Part shown: positions 33,521-44,391 of the stretch, piece after piece
Layout: every line of letters begins with the position of its first letter
How positions within the stretch are numbered: the first letter of the stretch is position 1
Origin: Mauremys mutica
Lineage: Eukaryota > Chordata > Testudines > Geoemydidae
Direction: 5' to 3'
Assembly (NCBI RefSeq): GCF_020497125.1
Contig: NC_059079.1
Location: 7,533,053 to 7,597,052, forward strand
Length of the DNA: 64,000 bases
Program-made: the position numbers and the translations under genes
The notes under the pieces: generated by a model
The model's input: the letters and a program-made list of their open reading frames with translations, nothing else
Databases searched by the model: none
Told to the model about the DNA's origin: nothing

Positions 33521-34546
33521 TTTATGATCTAACTGCAGCCTACAGGATTGGGATAAGCCCAAATGGTAGCTCTTCTTGGAGTCTTTGTCCACGTGAATCC
33601 CACGTATGGTGGACATGCACCTGAGATGGGAGTCTTTGTCCATTGGGGCTGCGCCTAGGTATGTTCTTGGTCATCCCACCTGAGGGTGTATAGGACAGAG
33701 GAGGCCCAGGGCCCCTTTATGCCTCTGGCTGCTCAATGCACGTGGCCACAACTATGATCTGCTCCTAGCTGCTCCAGCCCTGATCTTGCCTTATTCCCAA
33801 TCTTGCTTCTGTTCTGCCCAGTCATTTCACCCTTGCTTCCCTACTGGCATCCTGCCTCTGGCGCTAACCACTGGCTTCAGTTCCTGACTCCGGCTCCAAC
33901 CCCTTGGCTTTGGTTACTGGCTTCCTGACTCTGGCTGTGACTCCAGCTCCATCCACCGGGCCTGACCACCCACGTGGTGGTTCATGGCTGCATGCAGGCA
34001 TGGCCCCAACAAATACTGGCTGAGATTCCAATCATGCACGAACGAATCATGAGTGGGATTCACACAGGATCCACCGGCACGGAGCCGTTCCTTAACGGTG
34101 AGCATTTCTGAAAAAGAAAGTCAGATCTCTGTCATCCAGAATTAATTCTTCAAAAAGAGAGAGTGAAAATCGTAATAGTTTGGTGCCAGTTAAGAACTAA
34201 CTTCCTAACTGCTACCTCCAACATCTCCATCGGATGACCAGTGCGTTGTGCTGTCTGCATTTGTGGTCTTTCATTTATTACCTGCCAAAATATGTATTTG
34301 GTTATCTGGCCGCATCCAGGGCTGTCAAGTAGCACAGTAATGAGTGTGGTGGAATAGATGTGGAAGGGCGTCGCTTGAGCTGGAATTCTTCTGGTGATGG
34401 TTAGGGGCGGGTCCGTGTCTCACTATCATTGTTTTTCATGTAGGGCTTTGTAGCAGGGCAGCCTGCCCATGTAAGGGCCAGGCAGCCTGGGGCTAGCCCT
34501 GTTCTGAGGCAGAGCCCCTTTAAGAACAGGGGGTTGGTCTTGGTAG
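33521..34546. other. Possible old retroelement-like region, then unassigned
   Basis: 33838-33955 has quasi-repetitive CTGGCTTC, CTGACTCYGGCT and TGACTC units on the plus strand, a style seen near the ends of turtle LTR elements. The segments GAGTCTTTGTCCACG (33579) and GAGTCTTTGTCCATT (33632) are a short direct repeat. No ends were identified. The remainder is unassigned. Confidence 0.3.
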
Positions 34547-34554
34547 AGGGGATT

Positions 34555-34678
34555 TAGGGTGACCAGATGTCCCGATTTTATCCAGATAGTCCCGATTTTG
34601 GGGTCTTTTTCTTCTATTGGCTCCTATTACCCTCCACCCCCTGTCCTGATTTTTCACACTTGCTGCCTGGTCGCCCCA
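34555..34678. mobile_element. hAT MITE (TAGGGTG family) with 8-bp target duplication
   Basis: It begins TAGGGTGACCAGATG and ends CTGGTCGCCCCA, both ends derived from one inverted repeat. AGGGGATT flanks exactly at 34547-34554 and 34679-34686. It is 124 bp, the same length as the copy at 55567 but in opposite orientation. No coding capacity. Confidence 0.92.
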
Positions 34679-34686
34679 AGGGGATT

Positions 34687-35400
34687 AGCAAATTTAGCTA
34701 GGAAGGGGTCAGCAAATATTTACAGTGTTAAATACTTGAATACTTGATGGTCTGAACCCTTGGTTCCCATGGAGGGCGAAAGAGCGCAGGAGACCGACAG
34801 GGAGCAGGTTGGCTCCTGTGGCAGGTCCTGAACTGGGAGAGTCGGAACTCCCTGGCACATGAGCTCTAAGGGGAAAGGGAATTGCTGCCAGTAGCAGGGA
34901 GGCTCCAGCAAGGAAGACCCTGGGTGAGGAGAAAGAGTTATTTCTGCCGAACTGTTTTATTTCAGGGATTGTTAAAGATGGTCAGTGGAGTAACTTATTG
35001 CAGGTTATAAAAGGGTGCAATCTGCTCTCTACACATCTGGTCAGCTCTGGTGGCGGGCAGGGGACAAAGCTACCACTCTGCCCACTCTTCTCCCCACCCG
35101 CTTGTTCCTGGGGAGGAACATCCGGCATGCGGCCGCTGCACCAGCCTGAGTACCTGGACTGCAAACTGTACAGCACTAACTCAGCTGCACCGGGAGCCTT
35201 ATTCCCCTGAATAGCCATATTAGGGCTTGGGACATCTAGCCCATGTTTATCTGGTTTTGTCTATGTGCTTATAGAGCATCTGGCCTCTGCCGTGCTTCTG
35301 GCTTCCACCCACCTGAGGAATAAGGGGCTGAAATTTGGGTCATAATGTTTGAAAAGTGCTTTCAGATCTTTGCATGGGCAGTGCAGTGAAAGTGGAAAAT
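34687..35400. other. Unassigned stretch
   Basis: No gene or mobile element was recognised. It includes copy B of the 26-bp repeat. Confidence 0.35.
34715..34740 (+). repeat. 26-bp exact direct repeat, copy B
   Basis: Identical to 33101-33126. It lies 28 bp to the right of a hAT target duplication. Confidence 0.95.
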
Positions 35401-35404
35401 CTTT

Positions 35405-35612
35405 TTATTATTTGTTTATGACCTGGGTTCTATTCCCAGCTCTGCCACTGGCCTACTGGGTGACATTGGGCAAATCACTTGCCTCTCTGTGCCTCAGTTT
35501 CCCCATCTGTAGAATGGGGATTATGATATTGCTCTCCTTGGTAAAGCCCTTTGAGATCTACTGATGAAAAGTGCTATAGAAGAATTGGGTATTATTAATA
35601 TTTGTTGGTTTA
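35405..35612 (+). mobile_element. MIR/CORE-SINE
   Basis: CTGGGTTCTATTCCCAGCTC, TGCCACTGGCCTACTGGG, CTGTGCCTCAGTTTCCCCAT and a tail GATCTACTGATGAAAAGTGC ending in TATTATTAATA. The best-preserved MIR copy in the window. Confidence 0.9.
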
Positions 35613-35829
35613 TTGAAACATTCCTGCAGTTGTTGGGCAATAGACTGGATGAGTCTCTAGTTTCAAAACTTATGAAATAAACTCAAACACCGTGGTTTGG
35701 AATTCATAACATCCCCTACTGAAAGTGACATTCTGGGCAGAATGCAGGAGGGGTGTATGAAAAATTGAAAATCCATGCGGGCTGAAGTTTTTGCCTTTCA
35801 CTTCCTATTTTCCAAATGGCCCCATTGGG

Positions 35830-36010
35830 CGGAGGGATAGCTCAGTGGTTTGAGCATTGGCCTACTAAACCCAGGGTTGTGAGTTCAATCCTTGAGGAGG
35901 CTACTTAAAGATCTGGGGCAAAAATTGTCCTGCTAGTGAAGGCAGGGGGCTGGACTCAATGACCTTTCAGGATCCCTTCCAGTTCTAGGAGATTGGTATA
36001 TCTCCAATTA
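35830..36010 (+). mobile_element. Turtle tRNA-derived SINE
   Basis: GGAGGGATAGCTCAGTGG contains the A box and GTGAGTTCAATCC the B box. The body has CTGGGGCAAAAATTG. The tail GGACTCAATGACC...TCCCTTCCAG is CR1-like but ends in GATTGGTATATCTCCAA. That end is shared with the copy at 48894, so these two form one subfamily. Confidence 0.9.
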
Positions 36011-36618
36011 TTACCTTCTTAAAAAAAATAGTGACATGTTATGGCTTTTCAATCAAAACTAAAATAATCTTTTGAGTGGAAAATGTCTCTTTTAATTGTA
36101 AAAAAAAAGCTTAGTTTTGAGGGAAAATTTGTGAAACTTTCTGTTTCAAACATTGCTGTTTGTTCAAAATTAAAGTTTTTGTTCACACAGCAGTTTCAGG
36201 CAGTTTGTATGAGAAAATGCCCATTTTGGGACAGTATTGTGAAAAATGCAATATCACAGTCAGATCATATGTATGGTTATGAAGTGAGTAAAGGAGTAGA
36301 TTACACAGGATAAGCATGCATTAAAAGCCCACTTACTGAAATCAACAGCAAAACTGTCATTAACTTCAAGCAGAGCAATATTGGTCCCTAACCTCTTTGG
36401 TCCTGGCCCAAAGGTCATTAAAGTCAATGGGAATCTTCCTATTGACTTCAGATGCCTGCCCCTTTCTCCGTTCAGCTGTAATTCACAAAGCTGACAGCCT
36501 CTCACTCTACATAGTCCCAAACTTTATTTTAACCTGGGGCATTGACAGTGTACATTGCATCACCTGCTTCCCTGCTGGCAATGACATGGTGTATTTTTGT
36601 CTTGTCTACTTTACTTCT
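36011..36618. other. Unassigned AT-rich stretch
   Basis: 36030-36190 is rich in AAATTTTG-like runs, similar in style to 39000-39290. The rest has no recognised content. Confidence 0.35.
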
Positions 36619-36626
36619 CATCTAAT

Positions 36627-36900
36627 CAGGGGTGGCTCCAGGCCCCAGCACGCCAAGCGCGTGCTTGGGGCGGCAAGCCGCGGGGGGCGTTCTGCCGGCG
36701 CCGCGAGGGTGGCAGGCAGGCTGCCTTCGGCGGCTTGCCTGCGGAGGGTCCGCTGGTCCCACAGCTTCGGAGGACCTCCCACAGGCACGCCTGCAGGAGC
36801 TCCGCCGAAGCCGCGGTACCAGCGGACCCTCCGCAGGCAAGCCGCCGAAGGCAGCCTGTCTACCGTGCTTGGGGCGACAAAATGCCTAGAGCCACCCCTG
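36627..36900. mobile_element. Palindromic hAT element with 8-bp target duplication
   Basis: It begins CAGGGGTGGCTCCAGGC and ends CCTAGAGCCACCCCTG. CATCTAAT flanks exactly at 36619-36626 and 36901-36908, a hAT-type duplication. Internal arms at 36718-36757 and 36818-36857 are perfect 40-bp inverted repeats separated by 60 bp. About 70% GC inside, in AT-rich surroundings. The long open frame through it (36397-37206) is a composition artefact. Confidence 0.95.
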
Positions 36901-36908
36901 CATCTAAT

Positions 36909-38490
36909 TCACATTAAACTTTTGCCGTTTCTTTCAAAGGATCCATTTTATTCATTCCCCCCCCCCATACACCTTTCTTCCCTCCATTCTGGGCCGCATG
37001 AGCAGCCTTCCTTCTCATCTGTCCATCATTCTCTGCAGCAAGAAAAATGGATCTATTTTTTTCAGTGCCAATTTCAGTGCCCTTTGCCAGTCCAAATAAG
37101 GGCTGTGTATGTAACACGCCATACGTCAGCTTGGTTTCTGGAGTGTGTCACTAGAGCTGTATTTTCTCAACAGCTTATTAACAGCGTGTGTTTGGGGTGC
37201 AACTAAGCAAATGGAAAAAGAATGTCGCAGCAGGAAGCAGCGTTGCAACACTTAGCTTATTATGCTCTGCTAAGTTAAACAAAGACTTTTTAGCCCTGTT
37301 ATGACTATGATCCACACTCCTACTCCCTAAGAAAATTGATTTTAAAACAACCTCTCTTAGCCAGCTTCCCGTTAGCCAAAATGCTCCCATGTGCCACTCT
37401 TGTGAATTTGACAGAAAAAAAAAAAGATTTGTTGGTCAGGACTAGGGCCAATGGGGGAAAAAAATGTCTTAAGTCGACTCGTGCCAAGAATGAGAAAAAT
37501 AATGGGAACCACTACAAATCGGAAACTTTCTTTCTACCATTTATCAGCCTCTTACTATTTTCTTATAATTCACTGTCTTCAGAGCATGTACCTCAGGTAA
37601 ACAAAAAGTTATGGGGGGAGTTATGAATTTCATTGCACTTTACCAGAAAAACGGGCCAGCCATTTATCATGGGCCAGGGGTCAACAATGTGACTTTAAAC
37701 TCGGTGGGGATCTGTAAATAACCATTGTAGAAACCTGCTAGACATCGGAAAAGAATTCTGATTTCTCATTCAATAAGGGCCGCATTTTCAGGTGCTCAGC
37801 ACCCGTGTTTTGGCCACTTAGTTTAGTGCCTGGATGGGAACTGAGCAATTTTGACAACCTGATCCTAAGTAGACAACATTCCCACATATTTAGCCACGTT
37901 TATTATGAAATATGCATGACAGCGTTTCTACCATATGTGCATTCAAAATAATGTACTAACTAATGCAGCTATGTAGATTCCTTCTTCCCCCACCCACACA
38001 TCAACTACTGCTCTTGATTAGGGTGGAAATGGCTTTCGATACAATGGGCCTCTTGGGTGAATTAATTTAAACAGCATTTTTTAAAGCTGTTTTGCAGCTT
38101 CTTGAGTTTCAGCTCAAAAACTAACAGTTATCGAATGAGAGGAACAAGAATGTTGAACATCTGATCGAAAACAATGTCACTGAGCTCTGCAAAGGGAAAA
38201 ATCCTATTTCATGCAACAATAATAGTTGATATTTATAGAGGTCCTTCCATGGTGTACAATTGGACCTGGAACACAGCCAGCTGCACACCCCCTCAATTGT
38301 ATGTACCCGAAGAAGACATAAGGCTGTTGCAGTTCGACTTCTGTCTTCACTCAGCCTCAATCATCCCATTGGCTGCTTCTCCACCAAGGATTTTTGCATT
38401 TTCTCCCATGTCGCCCTTTACAAGTGGGGAAAAGTTCTCAGTTGATATCCATAATTCCACCATCTCATCCTTCCTCAAAACTCATATCTT
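36909..38490. other. Unassigned stretch
   Basis: About 1.6 kb with no recognised gene or mobile element. A run of ten C residues lies at 36957-36966. Confidence 0.35.
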
Positions 38491-38494
38491 CACT

Positions 38495-38725
38495 AGTCTA
38501 GGGCTTGGGAGACCCAAGTTCAATTCCCTGGTCTACCAGAAACGACTTGTGTGAACCTGGGCAAGTTATTTAGCCTCTGTGTGTCTCCTTTCCCCATCTG
38601 TAAAATGGAGATAATTGCACTTCCCTTCCTCAGAGGTGCATTGTGAGGATAATGGGGTCCAATTTGGTGGTGGCCTCTGGGTGCTACTGCACTAGAAATG
38701 TTAATGAATAATAAATTCTGACTTA
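38495..38725 (+). mobile_element. MIR/CORE-SINE
   Basis: GGGCTTGGGAGACCCAAGTT, GAACCTGGGCAAGTTATTTA, CCCCATCTGTAAAATGGAG and a tail with GCCTCTGGGTGCTACTGCAC. Near full length. Confidence 0.85.
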
Positions 38726-38999
38726 TGCTGTGATGATGGTGTGTCTGTGAATTGGACACACCACCAGGTGTACATGAGGAACTGTACTGAGAAACACCAG
38801 CATGTTTCAACAACATGGAGCGCTGCCAATGTGTGCCAGCTGGGGGTATGCTCTGGTAAAGAATTTTTTATACTGTGTATCTGGGCAAAGTGTTAGAATT
38901 ATAATTTGGATTCTGGACTCGAATGTCAACCAAATGGAGCTGGATAAATGCCCTCTGAGACACGTTTATAATTAGTAACAAGCCAAAGCGCGCTGTGCA

Positions 39000-39290
39000 A
39001 TGATGTGTGAGGAGAGCTGGCCAGTTATTTTTCATGAGAAATTTTGAAAACAGTTTCATTTTTAACAAATATTTTGGTCAAAATTTCCCAAGAAAACTGA
39101 AACCATACAATTTTCAGTTTTCAAAAACTGGTTTTGGTAAAACTTATCCATTATGTGGGGGAAAGATTCCTGGATTTCCATTGATTGAAAAAAACCCCTA
39201 CAAACCAGAAAAAAATCCACAAAAATGTTTGCTTCCAACAATAAAACATTTTCATTAGAATTTTAGACAAAAAATTTCAACGAACTCTCT
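39000..39290. repeat. AT-rich interspersed repeat, tentative
   Basis: Repeated TTTTGAAAAC, AAAATTTC and CAGTTTTCAAAAACTG motifs form overlapping imperfect hairpins. The style recurs at 36030-36190. It may be a degenerate palindromic element; low-complexity drift is the alternative. Confidence 0.4.
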
Positions 39291-39415
39291 CTCTATGAAT
39301 ATCTGAAACTGCCGCTGACCTGTGACTCTAAGCACTTCTAGCTAGGTCTCATCACTGTAGTATCTAATGCCATGTACAAGAATAAATATGTCACAAGTAT
39401 CTAATTGTAGTGAGG

Positions 39416-40345
39416 CGGTCTGGTTCCCCGCCGCCCCGGAGAGGGACAGACCTCTCTGGACACCAAAGTGGGCGGAGCCAGCAAATCCTGCGCCCGCCCC
39501 TCAGAGGTCAAGGTGCAGGACAGGAAGTATAAGAGCCCGACCCCAGAACTCACTTGGAACACAGCCACCGGAGAGGCCAGACGCCTGTGGCGTAGCTCCC
39601 AGTTGGGAGACCATAGCAATCGGCGGCCGACCCGAGGACTGGCCAGACCAGCCAAAGCCTGATGCTAGCCCGAGCCCTGAGATGCTGCCAAGCCTGCTGC
39701 TCGCCAGTTATGCCGAGGAGCTGCCAAGCCAACCGTGCGTCAGCTACCCTGAGGAGCCCATGGTGCGTGACCCCTTGGAGGACGCCGTCCGGACCCAGGT
39801 ACCTCTAAAGGGAGAGATAGGAAGTAGCCTGGAAGGTAGGATGACCAGATGAGAGTGCCACAAAATAAACGGAATGCCACAAAATATCGGGACAAATTGT
39901 GTCCGAACCAAACATCGGTTGGGACGCGGGACAAACGCCTAAATATCGGGACAGTCCGGATTTTATTGGGACCTCTGGTCACCCTACCAGTGGCAGCCGA
40001 CCCTAGTCTGGCTGCAGCACTGCCAGAGCCTATGTCAGTGTGTTGTGGCCAGGATTCCCACTGACACAGCAGCGGGTCTGCTGCCGCTTCTAGGGCCCTG
40101 AGCTGGGATGCAGTGGAGCGAGTGGGCCTGCGTCCCCCCTGCCACCCACCTTGCAGGTGGCCGTGTCCCCCTTTCCCCAGCCGCTCAGGGCCAGGAGCCT
40201 GAGGTTTGCTGTTCAACTGCCACTGTTTGCCCCGCAGCCAGACTAGTTCCCAGACACACCTGACCCCAGTAGCGAGGCGGTCTGGTTCCCCGTCGCCCTG
40301 GAGAAGGATGATCCCCGGCCGAGCCGCCCTACGCTGCTAAATAGG
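39416..40345 (+). mobile_element. LTR-like retroelement remnant with internal hAT insertion
   Basis: GAGGCGGTCTGGTTCCCCG occurs at 39422-39440 and again at 40274-40292, and the matching segments cover about 46 nt with several differences. The first copy starts TGTAGTGAGGCGG and is followed by a GC-rich region with TATAAGAG at 39528-39535, as in an LTR promoter. The second copy breaks off after about 75 bp. This suggests a truncated element with direct terminal repeats, or two overlapping LTR pieces. No protein domain was recognised in the 161-aa frame (39367-39852). An unrelated hAT-like element lies within at 39837-39986. Confidence 0.5.
39837..39986. mobile_element. hAT-like MITE, variant of the TAGGGTG family
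   Basis: Ends TAGGATGACCAGAT and CTCTGGTCACCCTA match the ends of the 124-bp family, but the interior differs, with repeated ATATCGGGACA units. Flanks CTGGAAGG and CCAGTGGC do not match, so no target duplication is visible. It shows two interiors sharing one pair of ends. Confidence 0.75.
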
Positions 40346-43120
40346 AAGGTCAGCAACTCTGAGACTTTACAGTCAACCATTTAATTAAACCCTCAATTGA
40401 TTTCATCCGTTTAAATCCAATAATACTTCATTCTCATTGGCCTCAGCGCTGACCTCGCCAAGACGCCTCTCCATCTGCAGCACCAGGCAGAACAAATATT
40501 TGAGCGAAATGAATAGCTAGTGTGAGTCCAAAAGACTTACACCAGGGATGAATTTGGCCACTTATGGACCCACATAATGACCGGAACAGCCATAAACCCC
40601 TGATTGAAGGAGGACCTGGAAACAGCGCCAAGCTATAAGCACATGATTAGCCCCATTGAAGCCAAAGAGCTGCAAATAACTTCATCAATGGAGTTATAGA
40701 TTAAAAACAATAATAAAGAAACAAATATGAAGCCATTTTAGTTGCTAAGCTTGGAGGTGAAAAAGAGACCATGGATGTGAAATCCTGGTTCCATTGCAGC
40801 CAGTGCCCAAACTCCTATTGACTTCAGTGGGGCTACAACTTGGCCTTGTACCTCTGGGCGAGAAACAAGCAGGGTTTCAGCTACAGCAGCAGACAGGGGC
40901 TGTATTCTTTCATTCCACTCATATTTTCCTTGAATTGCTGCAGAACTTTTCACAGTTATAAATATTTTCGCTCGCGCCAGCTAAAGGCATCACCCCAGTT
41001 TTGCTGAACAATGAACCAAACGGCCAGGCTTTTCAGATCCTTTCAATTATGAATGCGGGTGGGTGGGTTGGGGATGATTTAAGGCTGTCCCGAGATGACA
41101 CTGACATGAACCTCGACTGCAATTCTTCCTAGACGGATTCAGTCCTTTTAGCAGATTTCCTTCCTTGATGATTTCAACACCGAGCTAAGGGAGACCTTTT
41201 TATGACAAAAATAAACTGGGAGCAACAACACAAGAAAAAAATGAATAAGGAGAGAAATTAGCAGCCCTGAAGATAATAGTGAAATGCCACTGAAACCAGC
41301 AACCGGTTGCAAGAGATAAGCGTGACTGGAGTTTTGGAGTCTGAGCCGAGGGTTTGTGACTGTGCTTACCACAGAGATTCAAGGACGCTGCATGTCTTTG
41401 CTCAATGCTGAAAATACCTACTTCGGACTTTAATCCCAAAGTGTGCTCTGGAGCAATATTAGAATAATGTAAGTAATTTACTGGGGAATGATGAAAGCGT
41501 ATGTGTAACACCCATAAAACAATTATAACCAGTGCAGTGCTGGCTACTTTAAAATAGCACATGCTTTTCAGAAGAAAAGCTTTAAGAGGCCAGTGTAATA
41601 GGTTAATTGTGTAGTGATCAGCTTCCAATTCTAATAGTCTTAGGCAGGTGTGGAATTCTCTTAAACTGCTTTTATGTTTGCCATGAGGTTTTTATTCATG
41701 CCGTTGGGATTTTGGCTTCTAGAAACTATACTGAAAATTAAAGAGACTTCTCCTCTGACCCTCCCAAAATTTGGAAGTGTTTTAATCTTGGATTTCAGAC
41801 TGGCCTGTTAAGTTCATGCCTGGATCTGAACACACCGATGTTCCTGCTCAGATACAGGAATTGGGTTTAGACTTATCTCTAGTTTTGGCCTCTAGGACAC
41901 TGTTCAAACTGGAGGTGATTTTCACTTTCAGGGGTGAGTCCAGGGGAGAGGTGTGGCTATTGGGAAGCAGGGCTTGGTCCAGACTATGTTGGACTGGGAA
42001 CCGCAGTACCCAAACTGTATGAAAATCGCAGTGTGGATGGGGCCAAGCTGTGTTTAAATGAGTTTTACAACTACCTTGATGTAGGACCCCAGAGGATTTG
42101 GGCTGAAATCCTCTTCGCTATTCACACGCAGGTGTTAATGGGGCTGCACCCGCATGTCGGAGCTCAGAATTTGGCCTTGTTTGTTTCAGTATCCGATTGA
42201 CAGGTGGTGTAAACTGACCATTTCTGTCCCCAGAACAGGTCCGGCATGAGCAGTGCCAGCTTCCCCCACACCAGCCTGATAATCAACGGTGAGGAAAGAG
42301 GGTCTCCTAGGATGGCAACATAGACAGCATCTACATCACTTCCCAAGGCCTGAATTCCTGAGCGGCACTCTCTGATCTTCGATCCCAGCGCCCCCTAAGC
42401 CCTCCTCACCAATGAGTCACCCTCTCTGTGCTGAAAAAATGCCTCCCCCACATTAATCACAGTAGCTCAAATCCTAGCGCTGGCAATTGCGCCTTTCCAG
42501 TCCGAACTGGGAGACTCTATCGTGTGCCTCTGCCTCACAGGGTCCAGCCATGCGTCATTCACCCAATACCATTTTAAGCCACTACACTGACGCCTGGGCT
42601 GCAGAACGCTGTGTGGAGGAGAGAGAAAGTGTTATGACTGACAGAAAACCCCCAAGCTCCACAGGTGATGGAAATGCAGCATCTAATAGAAAGCGGGGGA
42701 GGGGGGAGGCAGAAATGGTGCATTATGGGATAGACTGTAACAGATGAGCTGGACCTGAGCCTCTGAGAGTTTGCATTAATATCCCTGCATTTACCCCTCA
42801 GGGTTTCTATCCCAAGAACTATCCAAGGTGCTTCTCCCAGGACATCTGCGTTTCACTTAGCACCTGAAGCATGTCTGGCTTTCTCAGCAGGTAATAAACC
42901 CTGGAATGGCGTTCGACAGGCTGCTTCAGAGAAGCACATTTCTCTAAATACCCATCCCAGACAGTCCTTCCGCCAGCAACTGGCGGTGCCTGGTTTATAT
43001 TAAACTGCTGCAGCCCTGGCATTGCAGAAGGGCCAGGCAAAGGCCGGGAGCTGATGTTTTTGCAAGTTGCCTAAAGGACAAATTCAAGTGAAGTTTGAGT
43101 TAATGTGTCGAGAGAGCGGG
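40346..43120. other. Single-copy stretch, 2.8 kb
   Basis: No mobile element was recognised. 41000-41630 looks like slowly evolving noncoding DNA (TTTCAATTATGAATGCG, TTTTTATGACAAAAATAAAC, ACCGGTTGCAAGAGATAAG). A 142-aa minus-strand frame (41200-41628) has no recognisable domain. Short hairpin-family traces occur near 40800 (TATTGACTTCAGTGGGGC). Confidence 0.3.
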
Positions 43121-43139
43121 ACAAATTCTCAGGATGGAG

Positions 43140-43475
43140 TCAAGTATCAGAGGGGTAGCCGTGTTAGTCTGGTTCTGTAAAAGCAGCAAAGAATCCTGTG
43201 GCACCTTATAGACTAACAGACGTTTTGCAGCATGAGCTGCCAACTACAGAACCAGTTTCTCCTCCCTTGGTTTTCACACCTCAACTGCTAGAACAGGGCC
43301 TCATCCTCCCTGATTGATCTAACCTCGTTATCTCTAGCTTGCTTCTTGCTTGCTTATATTTACCTGCCCCTGGAAATTTCCACTCTTGCATCCGACGAAG
43401 TGGGTATTCACCCACGAAAGCTCATGCTGCAAAACGTCTGTTAGTCTATAAGGTGCCACAGGATTCTTTGCTGCT
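43140..43475. mobile_element. Penelope-like inverted element with 14-bp target duplication
   Basis: Two opposed copies of one terminal sequence form a perfect 59-bp inverted repeat (43180-43238 and 43419-43477). The left side extends outward through TATCAGAGGGGTAGCCGTG. TTCTCAGGATGGAG flanks on both sides (43126-43139 and 43476-43489), so the insert behaves like a retrotransposed unit with a target duplication. Near the right arm lies a hammerhead-like core (see separate entry). Penelope-like retroelements are known to have inverted terminal parts and hammerhead motifs; the assignment rests on that, and no protein is present. Confidence 0.6.
43392..43429 (+). ncRNA. Degenerate hammerhead-ribozyme-like core
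   Basis: CCGACGA (43392-43398, consensus CUGANGA) is followed by a 6-bp hairpin GTGGGT-ATTC-ACCCAC (43400-43415). Then comes GAAA (43416-43419) and a 2-bp mini-stem GC-TCAT-GC. This is the core order of a hammerhead with a very short stem III. Departures are C for U at the second core base, an extra A before stem II, G at the expected cleavage nucleotide (43429), and no convincing stem I. Probably inactive here. Confidence 0.4.
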
Positions 43476-43489
43476 TTCTCAGGATGGAG

Positions 43490-44210
43490 CGGGACGCTGA
43501 TTGCATCTCCTGAGCTGGGGCTTCCCACAGCACAAGGGAATCCTCAGTGGGTATGCAGCCGGTGTAGCTAGCGCCTGCTTCCTCCAGCTTCCCGTGTACG
43601 GGGGTTGGGATGGGGAGGAGGAAGTGTGCCCCGAGTGCACTTAACCCTGACAATTCCCCTTTCCCTTGGGGGCCACATAGTCCTGCTTAAAGCCCTTCCC
43701 AAGATCAGGGATCCACAACCCGCTTTCACCTCCTTTTCTGTGCCCAGCAAAAACTGTACCCAACCGAGTGGGGAACTTACGCACACATGGCCCCCGGCCT
43801 GTAACTGAGACGTTGGTGGGCGAGGTTCCCCACCTGTTCTGGTACGGCTTGTGCTATAACAGCCGAAGGCTTCTCAGGAGACGTGGGCTGCATCTGAGCT
43901 GCAAACGGGAGACAGGCCCTTCCGTCCAGCTTTTGTTAAGGACGCATGGGCAATTTAGGCCTCCCCTGGCATTTCTTAGGCTCACTCACCTTGATCTTAG
44001 ACCCAGGGTGCTCGACCTGCATCAAACTCACCCTCCTCCTCTCTCATCACAGATACAGGGTAGGGTTGGGGCTTCTTCTAGGCTTCTTTTCTTCCTGAGT
44101 GATTACTTAGCACATCTGAAAAAGAGACAGAGGAGACGCCATGTTTCCTATGGCACTAACCATCACAAAAGCCATGGCAGGTCAGAGTCACACAGTCTGT
44201 GGAGCTGAAA
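43490..44210. other. Unassigned stretch
   Basis: No gene or mobile element was recognised. Confidence 0.35.
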
Positions 44211-44214
44211 TCTA

Positions 44215-44391
44215 GAATAGAATATCAGGGTTGGAAGGGACCTCAGGAGGTCATCTAGTCCAACCCCTTACTCGAAGCAGGGCCAATCCCCAGACAGATT
44301 TTTGCCCCCGATCCCTAAATGGCCCCCTCAAAGATTGAGCTCATAACCGTGGGTTTAGCAGGCCAATGCTCAAACCACTGAGCTGTCCCTT
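44215..44391 (-). mobile_element. Turtle tRNA-derived SINE with CR1-type tail
   Basis: On the minus strand it has AGCTCAGTGGTTTGAGC with the A box, GTTATGAGCTCAATC with the B box, and a body with GGGGGCAAAAATCTG. It then passes into TTGGACTAGATGACCTCC and a GATATTCTATTC terminus. Head, body and CR1 tail are all present, which ties the isolated tails in the window to this SINE or to CR1. Confidence 0.93.

Noticed and set aside
36718..36857. Possible microRNA precursor from the perfect hairpin
   Set aside because: The arms are 40 bp with a 60-nt loop inside a mobile element. It lacks the shape of a conserved microRNA hairpin and no expression evidence is available.
36397..37206. 269-codon open frame on the plus strand
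   Set aside because: It runs through the palindromic hAT element and its flanks. The middle part is GC-driven and no domain or codon signal was seen.
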